NCBI RefSeq assembly: GCF_900142775.1
Contig: NZ_FRCC01000001.1
Span: 620,001-684,000, forward strand
Length of the DNA stretch: 64,000 nucleotides
Direction of reading: 5' to 3'
Source of the DNA: Flavobacterium flevense
Lineage (GTDB): Bacteria; Bacteroidota; Bacteroidia; Flavobacteriales; Flavobacteriaceae
A model generated the notes under the pieces. That model did no database searches. It worked only from the letters and a program-made list of their open reading frames with translations, and had not been told where the DNA came from. Positions 53,138 through 61,899 of the stretch are shown piece by piece (position 1 is the first letter of the stretch; every line of letters begins with the position of its first letter). Position numbers and translations under genes: made by a program.

Positions 53138-54172
53138 CTATTCTGATTCAATAAAATTATGAATCACAATAGGAAAAGGATATTGCTTTAATTGCTCTTT
53201 AGTTATTCCATTTTCCACCTTCCCTTTTACATTCAGCTTCCAGAATTTAATATGCAAATGCTGATGTGATAGTTTATGTACAATACTTTTTTCATTGCAG
53301 GCACGCATACTTATTATAGGATTAGTAAAAAAAGATTCTTGCTGAATTGCATTCGATACAAATTCAAAATCCTCTTCCTGTAAAGTTTCAAGCAAAGGAA
53401 ACTCATATAAGTTATGCCAGATTCCTTTTGCCGTTCGTTTTTGAATCAAAGTATTCTCCTCCGCATCCGAAAGCATGAAATAATTAAAGTATCGGTTTCT
53501 TACTTTCAGCTTCTTCAATTTCACAGGCAATTGATCCACTTTCTTTTTTTGCAAAGCAGCACAGCTTTCGTTAAAAACACAAATGCTACAATCCGGATTT
53601 TTAGGAACACATTGTAAAGCACCAAATTCCATGATAGCCTGATTAAAAATGGCCGGATTATCTTTAGGCATTAATTCTAAAGCTAAGGCTGCAAATTCTT
53701 TTTTGGCGGAAGCCTGAGCAATATCAGTTTCTATATCTAAATAACGCGAAAGCACCCGGAACACATTTCCATCAACCACCGGAACTACTTCATTATAAGA
53801 AAAAGAAGCAATTGCCGCCGCTGTATAATCCCCTACTCCTTTTAGTTGCAACAAGTCCTTATAGTTATCCGGAAAAACACCATTCAGTTCAGTCGCTATA
53901 TATTGAGCCGTTTTATGCAAATTGCGGGCCCGGGAATAATAGCCTAATCCCTGCCATAATTTTAACACTTGTTCTTCTTCGGCTTTCGCCAAATCAAAAA
54001 CAGAAGGAAAAGCATCAGTAAAAGACAAAAAATAAGGCATTCCCTGCGCCACTCTTGTCTGTTGCAGCATGATTTCTGAGAGCCAAATTTGGTACGGATT
54101 GGTCGTATTTCGCCACGGCAAATCACGCTTATTTTGTAAATACCAGTTTATTAGTAAGTTATGAAAATTCAT
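53138..54172 (-). CDS. mutY: A/G-specific adenine glycosylase MutY
   Basis: A 344-residue repair enzyme that removes adenine opposite 8-oxoguanine. The catalytic glutamate is E33 (LSEIMLQQT) and the HhH-GPD aspartate D134 (VVDGNVFRV). The iron-sulfur loop C-x6-C-x2-C-x5-C is C188, C195, C198, C204. A C-terminal NUDIX-like domain (about 230-340) recognises 8-oxoG. It is the first gene of the cluster with ssb, gldE and gldD. Confidence 0.97.
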   Translation of the reverse strand: MNFHNLLINWYLQNKRDLPWRNTTNPYQIWLSEIMLQQTRVAQGMPYFLSFTDAFPSVFDLAKAEEEQVLKLWQGLGYYSRARNLHKTAQYIATELNGVFPDNYKDLLQLKGVGDYTAAAIASFSYNEVVPVVDGNVFRVLSRYLDIETDIAQASAKKEFAALALELMPKDNPAIFNQAIMEFGALQCVPKNPDCSICVFNESCAALQKKKVDQLPVKLKKLKVRNRYFNYFMLSDAEENTLIQKRTAKGIWHNLYEFPLLETLQEEDFEFVSNAIQQESFFTNPIISMRACNEKSIVHKLSHQHLHIKFWKLNVKGKVENGITKEQLKQYPFPIVIHNFIESE

Positions 54173-54306
54173 TATTAAATATTTGTTGACAAAAGTAAAA
54201 GTTTATGTAATTAAAATTTAATGAATTAGCTTGAATAATTGTTTTTTTAATTCATATATTTGCACACTCAAAAAAATTATTACAGAATAATAAATAAGGA
54301 AAGAAA

Positions 54307-54597
54307 ATGACGAAAGCAGATATCGTAGCGAAAATTTCAGAAAAGTTAGGTCTTGAAAAAGGTGATGTGCAAGCAACAGTAGAGACTTTTATGGAGGAAG
54401 TAAAAACTTCATTAGAAACTGGAGACAATGTTTATTTAAGAGGTTTTGGTAGCTTTATCGTAAAGACAAGAGCTGAGAAAACAGGTAGAAATATCTCAAA
54501 AAACACTACAATTAAAATCCCTGCACACAACATTCCTGCTTTCAAACCTGCAAAAGTTTTTGTAGAAGGAGTAAAAACAAATAACGAAGCAAAATAA
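54307..54597 (+). CDS. HU/IHF-family DNA-binding protein
   Basis: A 96-residue nucleoid protein with the standard helical base (MTKADIVAKISEKLGLEK) and the beta arms containing GFGSFIVKTRAEKTGRNI and the DNA-inserting proline in IPAHNIPAFKP. A TATATTTG -7 element lies at 54255-54262. The 30-codon ribosomal-type gene follows after 28 bases, so they are probably cotranscribed. Confidence 0.95.
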   Translation: MTKADIVAKISEKLGLEKGDVQATVETFMEEVKTSLETGDNVYLRGFGSFIVKTRAEKTGRNISKNTTIKIPAHNIPAFKPAKVFVEGVKTNNEAK

Positions 54598-54625
54598 TAT
54601 TATTAATCATAAAATCTAAACGATT

Positions 54626-54718
54626 ATGCCAAGTGGTAAAAAAAGAAAAAGACATAAGGTAGCTACTCACAAACGTAAGAAAAGAGCGAGAGCTAACCGT
54701 CACAAAAAGAAAAAGTAG
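54626..54718 (+). CDS. AURKAIP1/COX24-domain micro-protein (ribosome-associated)
   Basis: A 30-residue, extremely basic protein: MPSGKKRKRHKVATHKRKKR, ending in RKKR-ARANRH and four lysines. This is the AURKAIP1/COX24 domain, related to mitochondrial mS38 and mycobacterial bS22, both small-subunit proteins, so a place on the 30S subunit is likely. It is followed by a terminator whose stem overlaps the stop. Short length makes it easy to miss in annotation. Confidence 0.88.
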   Translation: MPSGKKRKRHKVATHKRKKRARANRHKKKK

Positions 54719-54740
54719 TTTTTAACTACTTTTTTCTTTT
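54711..54740 (+). terminator. Terminator after the AURKAIP1/COX24 gene
   Basis: AAAGTAGTT-TTT-AACTACTTT stem, then TTTCTTTTT; it includes the stop codon. Confidence 0.85.
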
Positions 54741-54754
54741 TAAACGTTCATTGA

Positions 54755-54930
54755 AATTTGGATTTCAGACTTCAGATTTTAGATTGCAGATTGCAGCATA
54801 AATTGCCTACTGCTTTCTGAACACTGCAAACTGATTTCCTCCGGGTTCATACCTGTTCAAAATATTGTTTAATCCATCTGTAAATAAGATTTTAGATCTT
54901 AGATTTTAGATTTTAGATTTTCAAATCTAT
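54755..54930. repeat. AGATTTTAGATT-type degenerate repeats
   Basis: Two clusters of CAGATTTTAGATTGCAGATTGCAG and AGATTTTAGATCTTAGATTTTAG-type heptamers, shown here as the unit TTAGATT, at 54766-54797 and 54888-54927. An ACTGCTTTCTGAACACTGCA segment lies between. Similar units appear at 25941-25965 and 31828-31862. No gene is present. Confidence 0.55.
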
Positions 54931-54980
54931 GCTCTTCTCTCTATGTTCTATTTTCTAAAAAACAGATAAAAATTTACAAC

Positions 54981-56525
54981 GTGAATAAAGAATTAATCAT
55001 TAGATCTAGTTCTGATTCCGTAGATTTTGCCTTATTAAAAGATGGAAAACTAATTGAATTACACAAAGAAGAAGAGACAAGCAACTTTCAGGTAGGTGAT
55101 ATCTTTATTGCCAAAATCAGAAAACCAGTTGCCGGACTTAACGCTGCTTTTGTAAATGTAGGCTTTGAAAAAGATGCCTTTTTACATTATCACGATTTGG
55201 GTCCTAATTTAACTTCCCAACTGAAATTCATAAAACTTGTAAGCGCAGGTAAAATAAAAGATTTCTCCCTAAAAAACTTTCAGTTTGAAAAAGAGATAGA
55301 CAAAGATGGGACCATTACTGATGTAATAAACGCCAATCAATCTATCTTAGTGCAAGTTGTAAAAGAACCAATATCTACCAAAGGACCAAGAATTAGCGCT
55401 GAGCTATCCCTTGCCGGACGTTTTATTGTTTTAGTTCCTTTCTCTGATCGTGTCTCTATTTCTCAAAAAATAGAAGACAAAAAAGAAAAAGACCGACTAA
55501 AAAAACTTGTACAATCCATCAAACCAAAAGGATTTGGTGTTATTGTTCGCACAGTAGCCGAAGGCAAAAACACAGCCGAATTAGAAAAAGATTTGCAGAA
55601 CCTGCTCAGCAGATGGACTGCAATGTGCAAGAAATTACCAACTGCTCATCATCCCTCAAAAGTATTAGGAGAACTCAACAGAGCTTCCTCTATACTTAGA
55701 GATGTTTTTAACGATACCTTTACCAGTATCCAGATAGATGATGAAGAGTTGTACCAACAAACAAAGGATTACCTGCAAGAAATTGCACCATCCAAACAAT
55801 CTATTGTCAAGTTTTATCAATCAAACGACACACCTATTTTTGAGAAATACAATATAGAGAGACAAATCAAAACTTCTTTTGGAAAAACCGTTTCCATGAG
55901 TAAAGGCGCTTATCTTATTATTGAACACACCGAAGCCTTACACGTTATAGACGTGAATAGCGGAAATCGTTCTAATAAAGCGACTAACCAGGAAGACACA
56001 GCCATGGAAGTTAACATGATTGCCGCAGCCGAAATAGCCAGACAATTGCGTTTGCGCGATATGGGCGGTATCATAGTAGTGGATTTTATCGATATGTCTA
56101 ATCCCGAAAATCGCAAAGTCCTGTTCGACTTCCTTAGAGAAGAAATGAGCGACGATAAAGCAAAACATAAAATCTTACCTCCCAGTAAATTTGGATTAGT
56201 CCAGATTACCAGACAAAGAGTAAGACCAGAAAGAAATATTAAAACCAGAGAAGAAGATCCAAACGATGTAAATGGTGAAATTGAAGCACCAATTCTAATC
56301 ATCGATAAAATCCAATCTGACCTGGAAAGAATTTTAAAAAACCACAAAAAAGTTGTGCTTAATGTACATCCGTTTGTGGCTGCATACCTCAGCAAAGGTT
56401 TTCCATCATTACGTTCAAAATGGTTTCTTGAACATAAAAAATGGGTGAAAATTATACCACGTGACGCTTACACGTATTTAGAATATCATTTCTTTGACAA
56501 ACAAGGAAATGCTATAAAAGACTAA
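54981..56525 (+). CDS. rng: Ribonuclease G/E family endoribonuclease
   Basis: A 514-residue protein starting at GTG. The S1 domain (about 35-125) contains GLNAAFVNVGFEKDAFLHY, and the catalytic domain carries VIDVNSGNR and MGGIIVVDFIDM, holding the two metal aspartates. The length and lack of a long disordered tail point to RNase G rather than RNase E; Bacteroidota usually have this one form. It matures rRNA and cleaves mRNA 5' ends. A terminator follows at 56527-56566. Confidence 0.94.
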   Translation: MNKELIIRSSSDSVDFALLKDGKLIELHKEEETSNFQVGDIFIAKIRKPVAGLNAAFVNVGFEKDAFLHYHDLGPNLTSQLKFIKLVSAGKIKDFSLKNFQFEKEIDKDGTITDVINANQSILVQVVKEPISTKGPRISAELSLAGRFIVLVPFSDRVSISQKIEDKKEKDRLKKLVQSIKPKGFGVIVRTVAEGKNTAELEKDLQNLLSRWTAMCKKLPTAHHPSKVLGELNRASSILRDVFNDTFTSIQIDDEELYQQTKDYLQEIAPSKQSIVKFYQSNDTPIFEKYNIERQIKTSFGKTVSMSKGAYLIIEHTEALHVIDVNSGNRSNKATNQEDTAMEVNMIAAAEIARQLRLRDMGGIIVVDFIDMSNPENRKVLFDFLREEMSDDKAKHKILPPSKFGLVQITRQRVRPERNIKTREEDPNDVNGEIEAPILIIDKIQSDLERILKNHKKVVLNVHPFVAAYLSKGFPSLRSKWFLEHKKWVKIIPRDAYTYLEYHFFDKQGNAIKD

Positions 56526-56526
56526 A

Positions 56527-56566
56527 CAAAAAACCGTCTTGTTTTTTAACGAGACGGTTTTTTTGT
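56527..56566 (+). terminator. Terminator after rng
   Basis: AAAAAACCGTCTTG / CGAGACGGTTTTTTT stem (one G-T pair) with loop TTTTTTAA. Confidence 0.92.
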
Positions 56567-56620
56567 GCCTTATTGTGACCTACGAAGGAATCTCATCATT
56601 CAATTAATCCCAGTTTTACA

Positions 56621-56701
56621 TGGAGCTTTTTCCTGCTATCCGCTACAATCTTTATTGTTTTAAAGAAAAACAATAAAGGATTTCCACTACTATCAGGGCT
56701 A
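56621..56701. repeat. Variable-stem palindromic repeat, copy C
   Basis: Same orientation as copy A: TTCCTGCTATCCGCTACAATC at the left, represented by the shared core CCTGCTATCCGCT, and GGATTTCCACTACTATCAGG at the right. The stem is CTTTATTGTTTT / AAAACAATAAAG (56650-56661 with 56667-56678), perfect. Confidence 0.75.
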
Positions 56702-56815
56702 GGGATTTGTTCATCAAACAAACCATTTTCTAAAATTTAAATCTCTCCTTTTTGTACGAATAAATTGCTATATTTGAATTAAAACTGAATTCTATTTTTT
56801 TTAGAAAAAACTCCC

Positions 56816-57286
56816 ATGATAAACACAAAAAATATAAAACTCACAAACAAAGCTCTTTTCACAACTTTACTCACTGTTTATCTCAAGAAAAGATGGTGGT
56901 TAATACTTTTAATTTTAATAATTTCATTATTAATTTCATTAAAGGAAAACAAAGACAATAATGATTATTTCATAATGTTTTTTAGCTTCATTTACCCACT
57001 ACTTATCATATTCCAATATTGGCGTTTTGCCAATTCTGGAGACAATAAAATCTTCTTACTAGAAAGAAATTACGAAATAGATGATGAAAAAATTATTGGA
57101 AATTTAAGCGATGGAACCTCAAGTACAATTATGAATAATCATTTAATAAAAACAATCCAACTTAAAAACGCTTACCTACTATATATTTCAAAATTACAGT
57201 TTATTTATATTCCAAAAGATTCGTTCATAACAGAACAGGATAAAGATTGGTTCGAGAAAGAAATCGTAAAAAATATAAAAAATTAA
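56816..57286 (+). CDS. Hypothetical membrane protein, YcxB-like
   Basis: A 156-residue protein with two hydrophobic helices close together (about 29-45 and 53-67) and a cytoplasmic C-terminal domain with ERNYEIDDEKIIGNLSDGTS and FIYIPKDSFITEQD. This layout resembles the YcxB-like family, where a two-helix hairpin is followed by a small beta domain. No function is known. It stands alone between rng and hipBA. Confidence 0.65.
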   Translation: MINTKNIKLTNKALFTTLLTVYLKKRWWLILLILIISLLISLKENKDNNDYFIMFFSFIYPLLIIFQYWRFANSGDNKIFLLERNYEIDDEKIIGNLSDGTSSTIMNNHLIKTIQLKNAYLLYISKLQFIYIPKDSFITEQDKDWFEKEIVKNIKN

Positions 57287-57435
57287 AACCGCTTTTTGTC
57301 CCAATACTTTCGAGAGATTCGTTTTTTTCTTCCTTATTGAAAGAAAGTTTAGCGAACACTATTTTAAGAAATAAATTCAACGATTATTTTACTCATGAAA
57401 CAGCTAACATATTAGCTATTTAGACATAAAAATGA

Positions 57436-57461
57436 TATATTTGGCTATTATTTTAGCCAAA
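57436..57461 (+). promoter_or_regulatory. hipBA promoter with overlapping palindromic operator
   Basis: TATATTTG (57436-57443) is a -7 element. The perfect palindrome TTTGGCTA-N6-TAGCCAAA (57440-57461) overlaps it and ends at the hipB ATG (57462). The likely start, near 57450, lies inside the palindrome, as expected for an autorepressor site. Confidence 0.65.
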
Positions 57462-57737
57462 ATGAAAAACTACTCCATCCATAAAACACCTTTACAAGTT
57501 CAAACAGAACTAGCCGAAAGGTTAAGAAAAATCAGAAAAGAAAAAAAAATATCCCAATCAGAATTAGCCTCTAAATCAGGGGTTTCATTAGGAAGCATTA
57601 AGCGATTTGAACATACAGGAGAAATAGCATTAGCATCATTACTCAAACTGGCACATCTTTTCGACAAATTAGATGATTTTGATGCCGTTTTCAAACCTGA
57701 TGATAATTTGAAAGAAATAGAAAAATTATTCAAATAA
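57462..57737 (+). CDS. hipB: HipB-like antitoxin (XRE-type HTH)
   Basis: A 91-residue DNA-binding protein from the ATG at 57462 (MKNYSIHKTP). An ATG at 57432 was rejected because it lies before the apparent promoter. The helix-turn-helix spans about 13-65: LRKIRKEKKISQSELASKSG and VSLGSIKRFE. As in other HipBA systems, HipB should bind the operator at its own promoter and neutralise HipA. hipA starts 6 bases downstream. Confidence 0.88.
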   Translation: MKNYSIHKTPLQVQTELAERLRKIRKEKKISQSELASKSGVSLGSIKRFEHTGEIALASLLKLAHLFDKLDDFDAVFKPDDNLKEIEKLFK

Positions 57738-57742
57738 CAATT

Positions 57743-58966
57743 ATGGGGAAAATCCAAAAAATAAAAGCCTTTCTAAATCTGAACGATAATAAAGTCGAAA
57801 TTGGAACCATGGTAGAAAGCCAAGGGAAAATCTATTTCAAATACGACCCGGAGTTTATTTCATCCGGATTAGAAATCTCTCCTTTTAAAATGAAATTGTC
57901 TAACGAAATTTTAACTCCAAAAGAAACACATTTAGAGGGACTTTTTGGTGTTTTTTCAGATTCTGTACCTGATGGTTGGGGAAGATTGTTATTAGACAGA
58001 AAATTACTTTCTACAGCAATCAACCTAAATGAAATCACTCCGTTAGACCGATTGACTTACATCGATCAAAACAGCCCAGGAGCAATCTCTTACGAGCCTG
58101 AATACGAAAACAACTATACAAATTTTAATGCAGTAGATTTAGACCTGATTTCCAATGAAATCGAAACTGTTTTAAACGGAAATTCAGAAGATGTGATTGA
58201 AGAACTTTTCCATCTTGGCGGCTCTTCAGGTGGTGCAAGACCAAAAGTATTGATTGGATTTAACCCAAACACCCAGGAATTGCTTTATGGAAAATCTGAT
58301 TTACCAGAAGGTTTTGAACATTGGATTATAAAATTTCCATCTATTAATGATTTACCGGACATTGCCTTAATCGAATACACTTACAATCAAATGGCACAAG
58401 CAGCCGGAATTGACGTCAATGAATTCCGATTATTTAAAAGTAAAAAGGGTCAATATTTCTTTGGAAGTAAACGATTTGACCGAATCCAGAATAAAAAACT
58501 TCATTTACATTCGGCTGCAGGATTATTGCATGACAATTTCAGAATGAGTTCTTTAGACTACGGCCACCTTATGGATTGTGCTTTCACATTAGAAAAAGAT
58601 GTTAATGCGTATAAAAAAATCCTGCAATTAGCCACTTTTAATGTTTTAGCCCACAACCGGGATGACCACAGCAAAAACTTTTCTTTTTTGATGGATAAAA
58701 ATGGAAAATGGAAATTAGCCCCGGCTTATGATTTGACTTTCTCTAACTCATCTTATGGTTTTCACAGCACTACTATTGCCGGTGAAAGTAAAAACCCAAC
58801 ATTGAAACACTTAACAACCTTAGCCAAACATTTTGGAATTAAAAATCCCAGCCCTATTTTCGAAAAAACACAAGAAGCAATTTCTCAATTCAATTCATTA
58901 GCAAAAAACAACGGAATCAGTAACGATTCCATAAAATTAATAAACAGTAATTTAAGACTCGAGTAA
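57743..58966 (+). CDS. hipA: HipA-family serine/threonine kinase toxin
   Basis: A 407-residue kinase. The N-terminal couple domain covers about 1-110. The core has the glycine-rich loop GGSSGGARPK (159-168), which can hold the autophosphorylated serine; the catalytic AHNRDDHSKN (303-311, D308 catalytic) and the metal motif PAYDLTFS with D330. All key residues are present, so the kinase is probably active. HipA of E. coli phosphorylates glutamyl-tRNA synthetase and causes persistence. The target here is unknown. Confidence 0.93.
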   Translation: MGKIQKIKAFLNLNDNKVEIGTMVESQGKIYFKYDPEFISSGLEISPFKMKLSNEILTPKETHLEGLFGVFSDSVPDGWGRLLLDRKLLSTAINLNEITPLDRLTYIDQNSPGAISYEPEYENNYTNFNAVDLDLISNEIETVLNGNSEDVIEELFHLGGSSGGARPKVLIGFNPNTQELLYGKSDLPEGFEHWIIKFPSINDLPDIALIEYTYNQMAQAAGIDVNEFRLFKSKKGQYFFGSKRFDRIQNKKLHLHSAAGLLHDNFRMSSLDYGHLMDCAFTLEKDVNAYKKILQLATFNVLAHNRDDHSKNFSFLMDKNGKWKLAPAYDLTFSNSSYGFHSTTIAGESKNPTLKHLTTLAKHFGIKNPSPIFEKTQEAISQFNSLAKNNGISNDSIKLINSNLRLE

Positions 58967-58975
58967 ACTAAAACT

Positions 58976-60142
58976 TTAAATCGCTTGCAACTTCAACATA
59001 CGTCGCTTTCTTTGCAAAAAAACTATTGTAAAAAGCACTCCTAAAATTGACATTGTGATACCAACTAAATTTGGCGAAGCATAACTAAATCCTGCAACTA
59101 ACGGCAATCCACCCAGAAAAGCTCCTAAAGCATTCCCGGTATTAAAAGCCGCCTGAATAGCTGCCGAAGCAATCATCTCAGCTCCTACTGCAGTTTGTAT
59201 CATTAAAGTTTGAATTGGCGCAGCCACAGCAAAAGCAATACAACCAGTAGAAAAAACCAATGCTAAACTCACATAAGGATTAGACGAAAAGAAAAACACC
59301 AATAATAAATCAAGAGCCATAACCGAAAGCAACACAATAATTGTTTTTTCGGCAGAATAGCGATCGGCTAATTTTCCTCCAATAAAATTCCCCAAAACCA
59401 TTCCCAAACCAGCCAACATCATAATATAAGGGACATCAGCGGCATCAAAACCGGAAATATCCGTTAGCAATGGAGCAATGTAACTAATCCAGCAAAACAA
59501 TCCACCTGCTCCAATAGCTGTAATAAGAATCACCAGCCAAGCTTCGGCTTTCTTAAAAAACTGCAATTGACTTCTCATCGCTTCTTTGGCTTTAGCTTCA
59601 ACATTTGGCATCCAAAAATAAAGCGAAGCTACTGTTAAAGTACCTACAATAGCAATGATTATAAAAGTATAGCGCCATGAAAAATGATGCCCGATGCAAG
59701 TACCTAAAGGAACTCCCAGAAGATTAGCAATAGTCAATCCCGCGAACATAACCGATATAGCCTGAGCTTCTTTTCCTTTATCAGCAAGCCTGCTGGCAAC
59801 TACCGCACCAACTCCAAAAAAAGCACCATGCGGCAATCCCGAAAGCAATCGAACCGCAAACAAAAACTCATAATTAGGCGCTATGATTGAAAGTGAATTA
59901 AAAGCAGTAATCATCATAGCGAGAATCAAAAGCGTTTTCTTAGGCGGATAATTTCGCGTGATAATTACCAATAAAGGCGCACCAATAACCACTCCTAACG
60001 CATAGGCAGAAATTAAATGTCCCGCTACGGGTATGCTGATATTTAAATTTTTAGCAATATCAGGCAAAATACCCATCATCACAAACTCCGTAATTCCTAT
60101 TGTCAAGCCACCCAAGGAGAGTGAAAGCAAACTTTTTTTCAT
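58976..60142 (-). CDS. MFS transporter, AraJ/DHA1-like
   Basis: A 388-residue transporter with twelve helices. Motif-A-type loop GGKLADRYSAEK in the middle and GLPHGAFFGVGAVVASRLAD in helix 4-5 point to the sugar-efflux/drug-efflux DHA1 group related to E. coli AraJ. It diverges from an AraC-type regulator gene across 127 bases, and is a likely target. Cargo is not known. Confidence 0.9.
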   Translation of the reverse strand: MKKSLLSLSLGGLTIGITEFVMMGILPDIAKNLNISIPVAGHLISAYALGVVIGAPLLVIITRNYPPKKTLLILAMMITAFNSLSIIAPNYEFLFAVRLLSGLPHGAFFGVGAVVASRLADKGKEAQAISVMFAGLTIANLLGVPLGTCIGHHFSWRYTFIIIAIVGTLTVASLYFWMPNVEAKAKEAMRSQLQFFKKAEAWLVILITAIGAGGLFCWISYIAPLLTDISGFDAADVPYIMMLAGLGMVLGNFIGGKLADRYSAEKTIIVLLSVMALDLLLVFFFSSNPYVSLALVFSTGCIAFAVAAPIQTLMIQTAVGAEMIASAAIQAAFNTGNALGAFLGGLPLVAGFSYASPNLVGITMSILGVLFTIVFLQRKRRMLKLQAI

Positions 60143-60200
60143 TTATTTTTAAAAGAAGATTATTAATAAACCTGCCATTACTCCAGCACTTGTTTATTTA

Positions 60201-60264
60201 GCTGCAAATTTATTGATAACTACAGCTAATAAATTGTAAATTTGAGTTATAAAATTGTAAATTT
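60201..60264. promoter_or_regulatory. Divergent promoters and spaced half-sites, MFS / AraC genes
   Basis: ATTGTAAATTT occurs at 60233-60243 and again at 60254-60264 (21 bp apart); the variant GCTGCAAATTT occurs at 60201-60211 (32 bp earlier). Thus three similar sites lie two and three helical turns apart. The -7 elements TAAATTTG for araC (60237-60244) and for the MFS gene on the minus strand (60212-60205) overlap them. Confidence 0.55.
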
Positions 60265-60269
60265 CGTTT

Positions 60270-61103
60270 ATGAAAAAATTAAATCAATTTGATACTTTAG
60301 TGATCGATGAATTTGAAGAAGATCAATACCATCTTCCCAGACACAGTCACACCTATTATGAGATTATTTATATTATAAAAGGAAGCGGAATCCATCAGTT
60401 AAACAAAAACCTGATTCCGTATCAGGCTGGAGATTTATTTGTTCTTTCAACTGATGATGAGCATTATTTTGACATTCAGGAACGAACACGCTTTTTCTTT
60501 ATAAAATTTACTGATACTTATTTTAATTCGAATAAAAAGCTTTCCTGTGATGAATTTTTACTTAACACACCTGAAAATTTCATGCGGGATAAATTCCTCA
60601 AAGAAAATGTTTTAAAACTGGATGAAAGCTGTGCCATCATTTTAAAAAACACTATCGATAATATTAGAGCATACAACAACAAAGCTACTATTTCGACATC
60701 TCCGATAGCTTTTTACCAAATCTTATCCATTTTTGGATTAATAAAAGAAAGTTTACAGCAACAGAATATAAAGATTGCCGGTTCCGGAATTGATAACGAC
60801 CAGATCATCTCTTATATTCACCAGAACATCTACAAGCCAAAACTAGTTCAAATAAAAACTATTTCTGAACATTTTAATATTTCTCAGAGTTATTTTGGCG
60901 CTTACTTCAAACGAAATTTTATGTTGAGTTATCGGGATTATTGTAACAAATTGCGAACACAATTGATAGAAAAGAGAATTTTAAACAAGCAATTATCGAT
61001 GAAACAAATTGCTTATGAATTTGGCTTTACAGATGAAAGCCATCTTTCTAATTATTTTAAAAAACAACGCAATTTAAATCCAAGTGCTGTTAAAAAATTA
61101 TAG
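60270..61103 (+). CDS. AraC-family transcriptional regulator
   Basis: A 277-residue regulator. The N-terminal cupin (about 10-95) has HLPRHSHTYYEIIYIIKGSG, and the C-terminal domain has two helix-turn-helix units: IKTISEHFNISQSYFGAYFK and MKQIAYEFGFTDESHLSNYF. Its effector is unknown. Divergent placement and the spaced direct repeats suggest that it controls both itself and the MFS transporter. Confidence 0.93.
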   Translation: MKKLNQFDTLVIDEFEEDQYHLPRHSHTYYEIIYIIKGSGIHQLNKNLIPYQAGDLFVLSTDDEHYFDIQERTRFFFIKFTDTYFNSNKKLSCDEFLLNTPENFMRDKFLKENVLKLDESCAIILKNTIDNIRAYNNKATISTSPIAFYQILSIFGLIKESLQQQNIKIAGSGIDNDQIISYIHQNIYKPKLVQIKTISEHFNISQSYFGAYFKRNFMLSYRDYCNKLRTQLIEKRILNKQLSMKQIAYEFGFTDESHLSNYFKKQRNLNPSAVKKL

Positions 61104-61132
61104 GTTGTATATTTAATTCTCCTGAATCGTAT

Positions 61133-61879
61133 TTACATATTCTGAGTGTAAAAATTATAATCTTTTAAGATGGTTTTGACAAATTCTTCATTAGTAGTAC
61201 CGGCTTGCTGCGTTATCCCGGTTACTTTTTCAATTTTATCTTTCAACTTACCCATGATTTCAAAGTCTACCGTTTTTTTGACTAATGTAGCCTGGTAGGT
61301 TTCTTTTATTATTCGAATATCATTATCTGAAAGTTTAATAACCAAAGGATAAACCGGTACATAAGCATCACTTATTTCTTCCAGAATAGTGCTGTTTATG
61401 GTAATCTTATTTTTCAAAGTAATCACCGCTGTTCCCGAAGCCATATCGCCCAGTCGTTGTGTTTTTTCGCTAATAATCATCGCCACTAAACCTACTAACC
61501 CACTACTGGAAATAAAATCAACCAGACGCAAAAGCCAACGTATTAAATAGTCTCCAAAAGAAGCCTGATAACCGTCTATTTTCACCACTTTAATTTTGCA
61601 AATCTTTTTACCCAAAGTTTGCCCTTCAAAAAGAGTTTCTAATACTAAGGAATAAAACACATACGGCAGCGATAAAATCATCATAAAAGAAATCATCGTC
61701 CATTGGTCTCCTCCAAAAATCTGATCTATTTTAAGCCAGTAAAAAATGTAAAATACAGTAACCAGATAAGATATTTTTATAACTAAATCTAATGCATAAG
61801 CTCCCATTCTTTCTCCTACAGAAGCAGCAGTAAATTTAATAATAACATTTTGTGTAGTATTTATCGATAATTCTGACAT
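61133..61879 (-). CDS. RDD-family membrane protein
   Basis: A 248-residue protein. Residues 15-150 are an RDD domain with three or four helices: RMGAYALDLVIKISYLVTVF, the TLGKKICKIKVVKIDG loop and DYLIRWLLRLVDF. The C-terminal part (about 165-248) is soluble and helical. RDD proteins are poorly understood. It is divergent from the SpoIIM/DUF4129 cluster with only 20 bases between start codons; this group is conserved in Bacteroidota beside MoxR/DUF58 genes. Confidence 0.9.
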   Translation of the reverse strand: MSELSINTTQNVIIKFTAASVGERMGAYALDLVIKISYLVTVFYIFYWLKIDQIFGGDQWTMISFMMILSLPYVFYSLVLETLFEGQTLGKKICKIKVVKIDGYQASFGDYLIRWLLRLVDFISSSGLVGLVAMIISEKTQRLGDMASGTAVITLKNKITINSTILEEISDAYVPVYPLVIKLSDNDIRIIKETYQATLVKKTVDFEIMGKLKDKIEKVTGITQQAGTTNEEFVKTILKDYNFYTQNM

Positions 61880-61899
61880 ATTTTATTATTTTAGCCTCA

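Noticed and set aside
55910..56395. 161-codon open frame on the minus strand
   Set aside because: Antisense shadow of the conserved catalytic domain of RNase G.
57432..57461. ATG ten codons upstream for hipB
   Set aside because: It lies before the apparent -7 element and its codons overlap the operator palindrome; such a start would not be on the mRNA.
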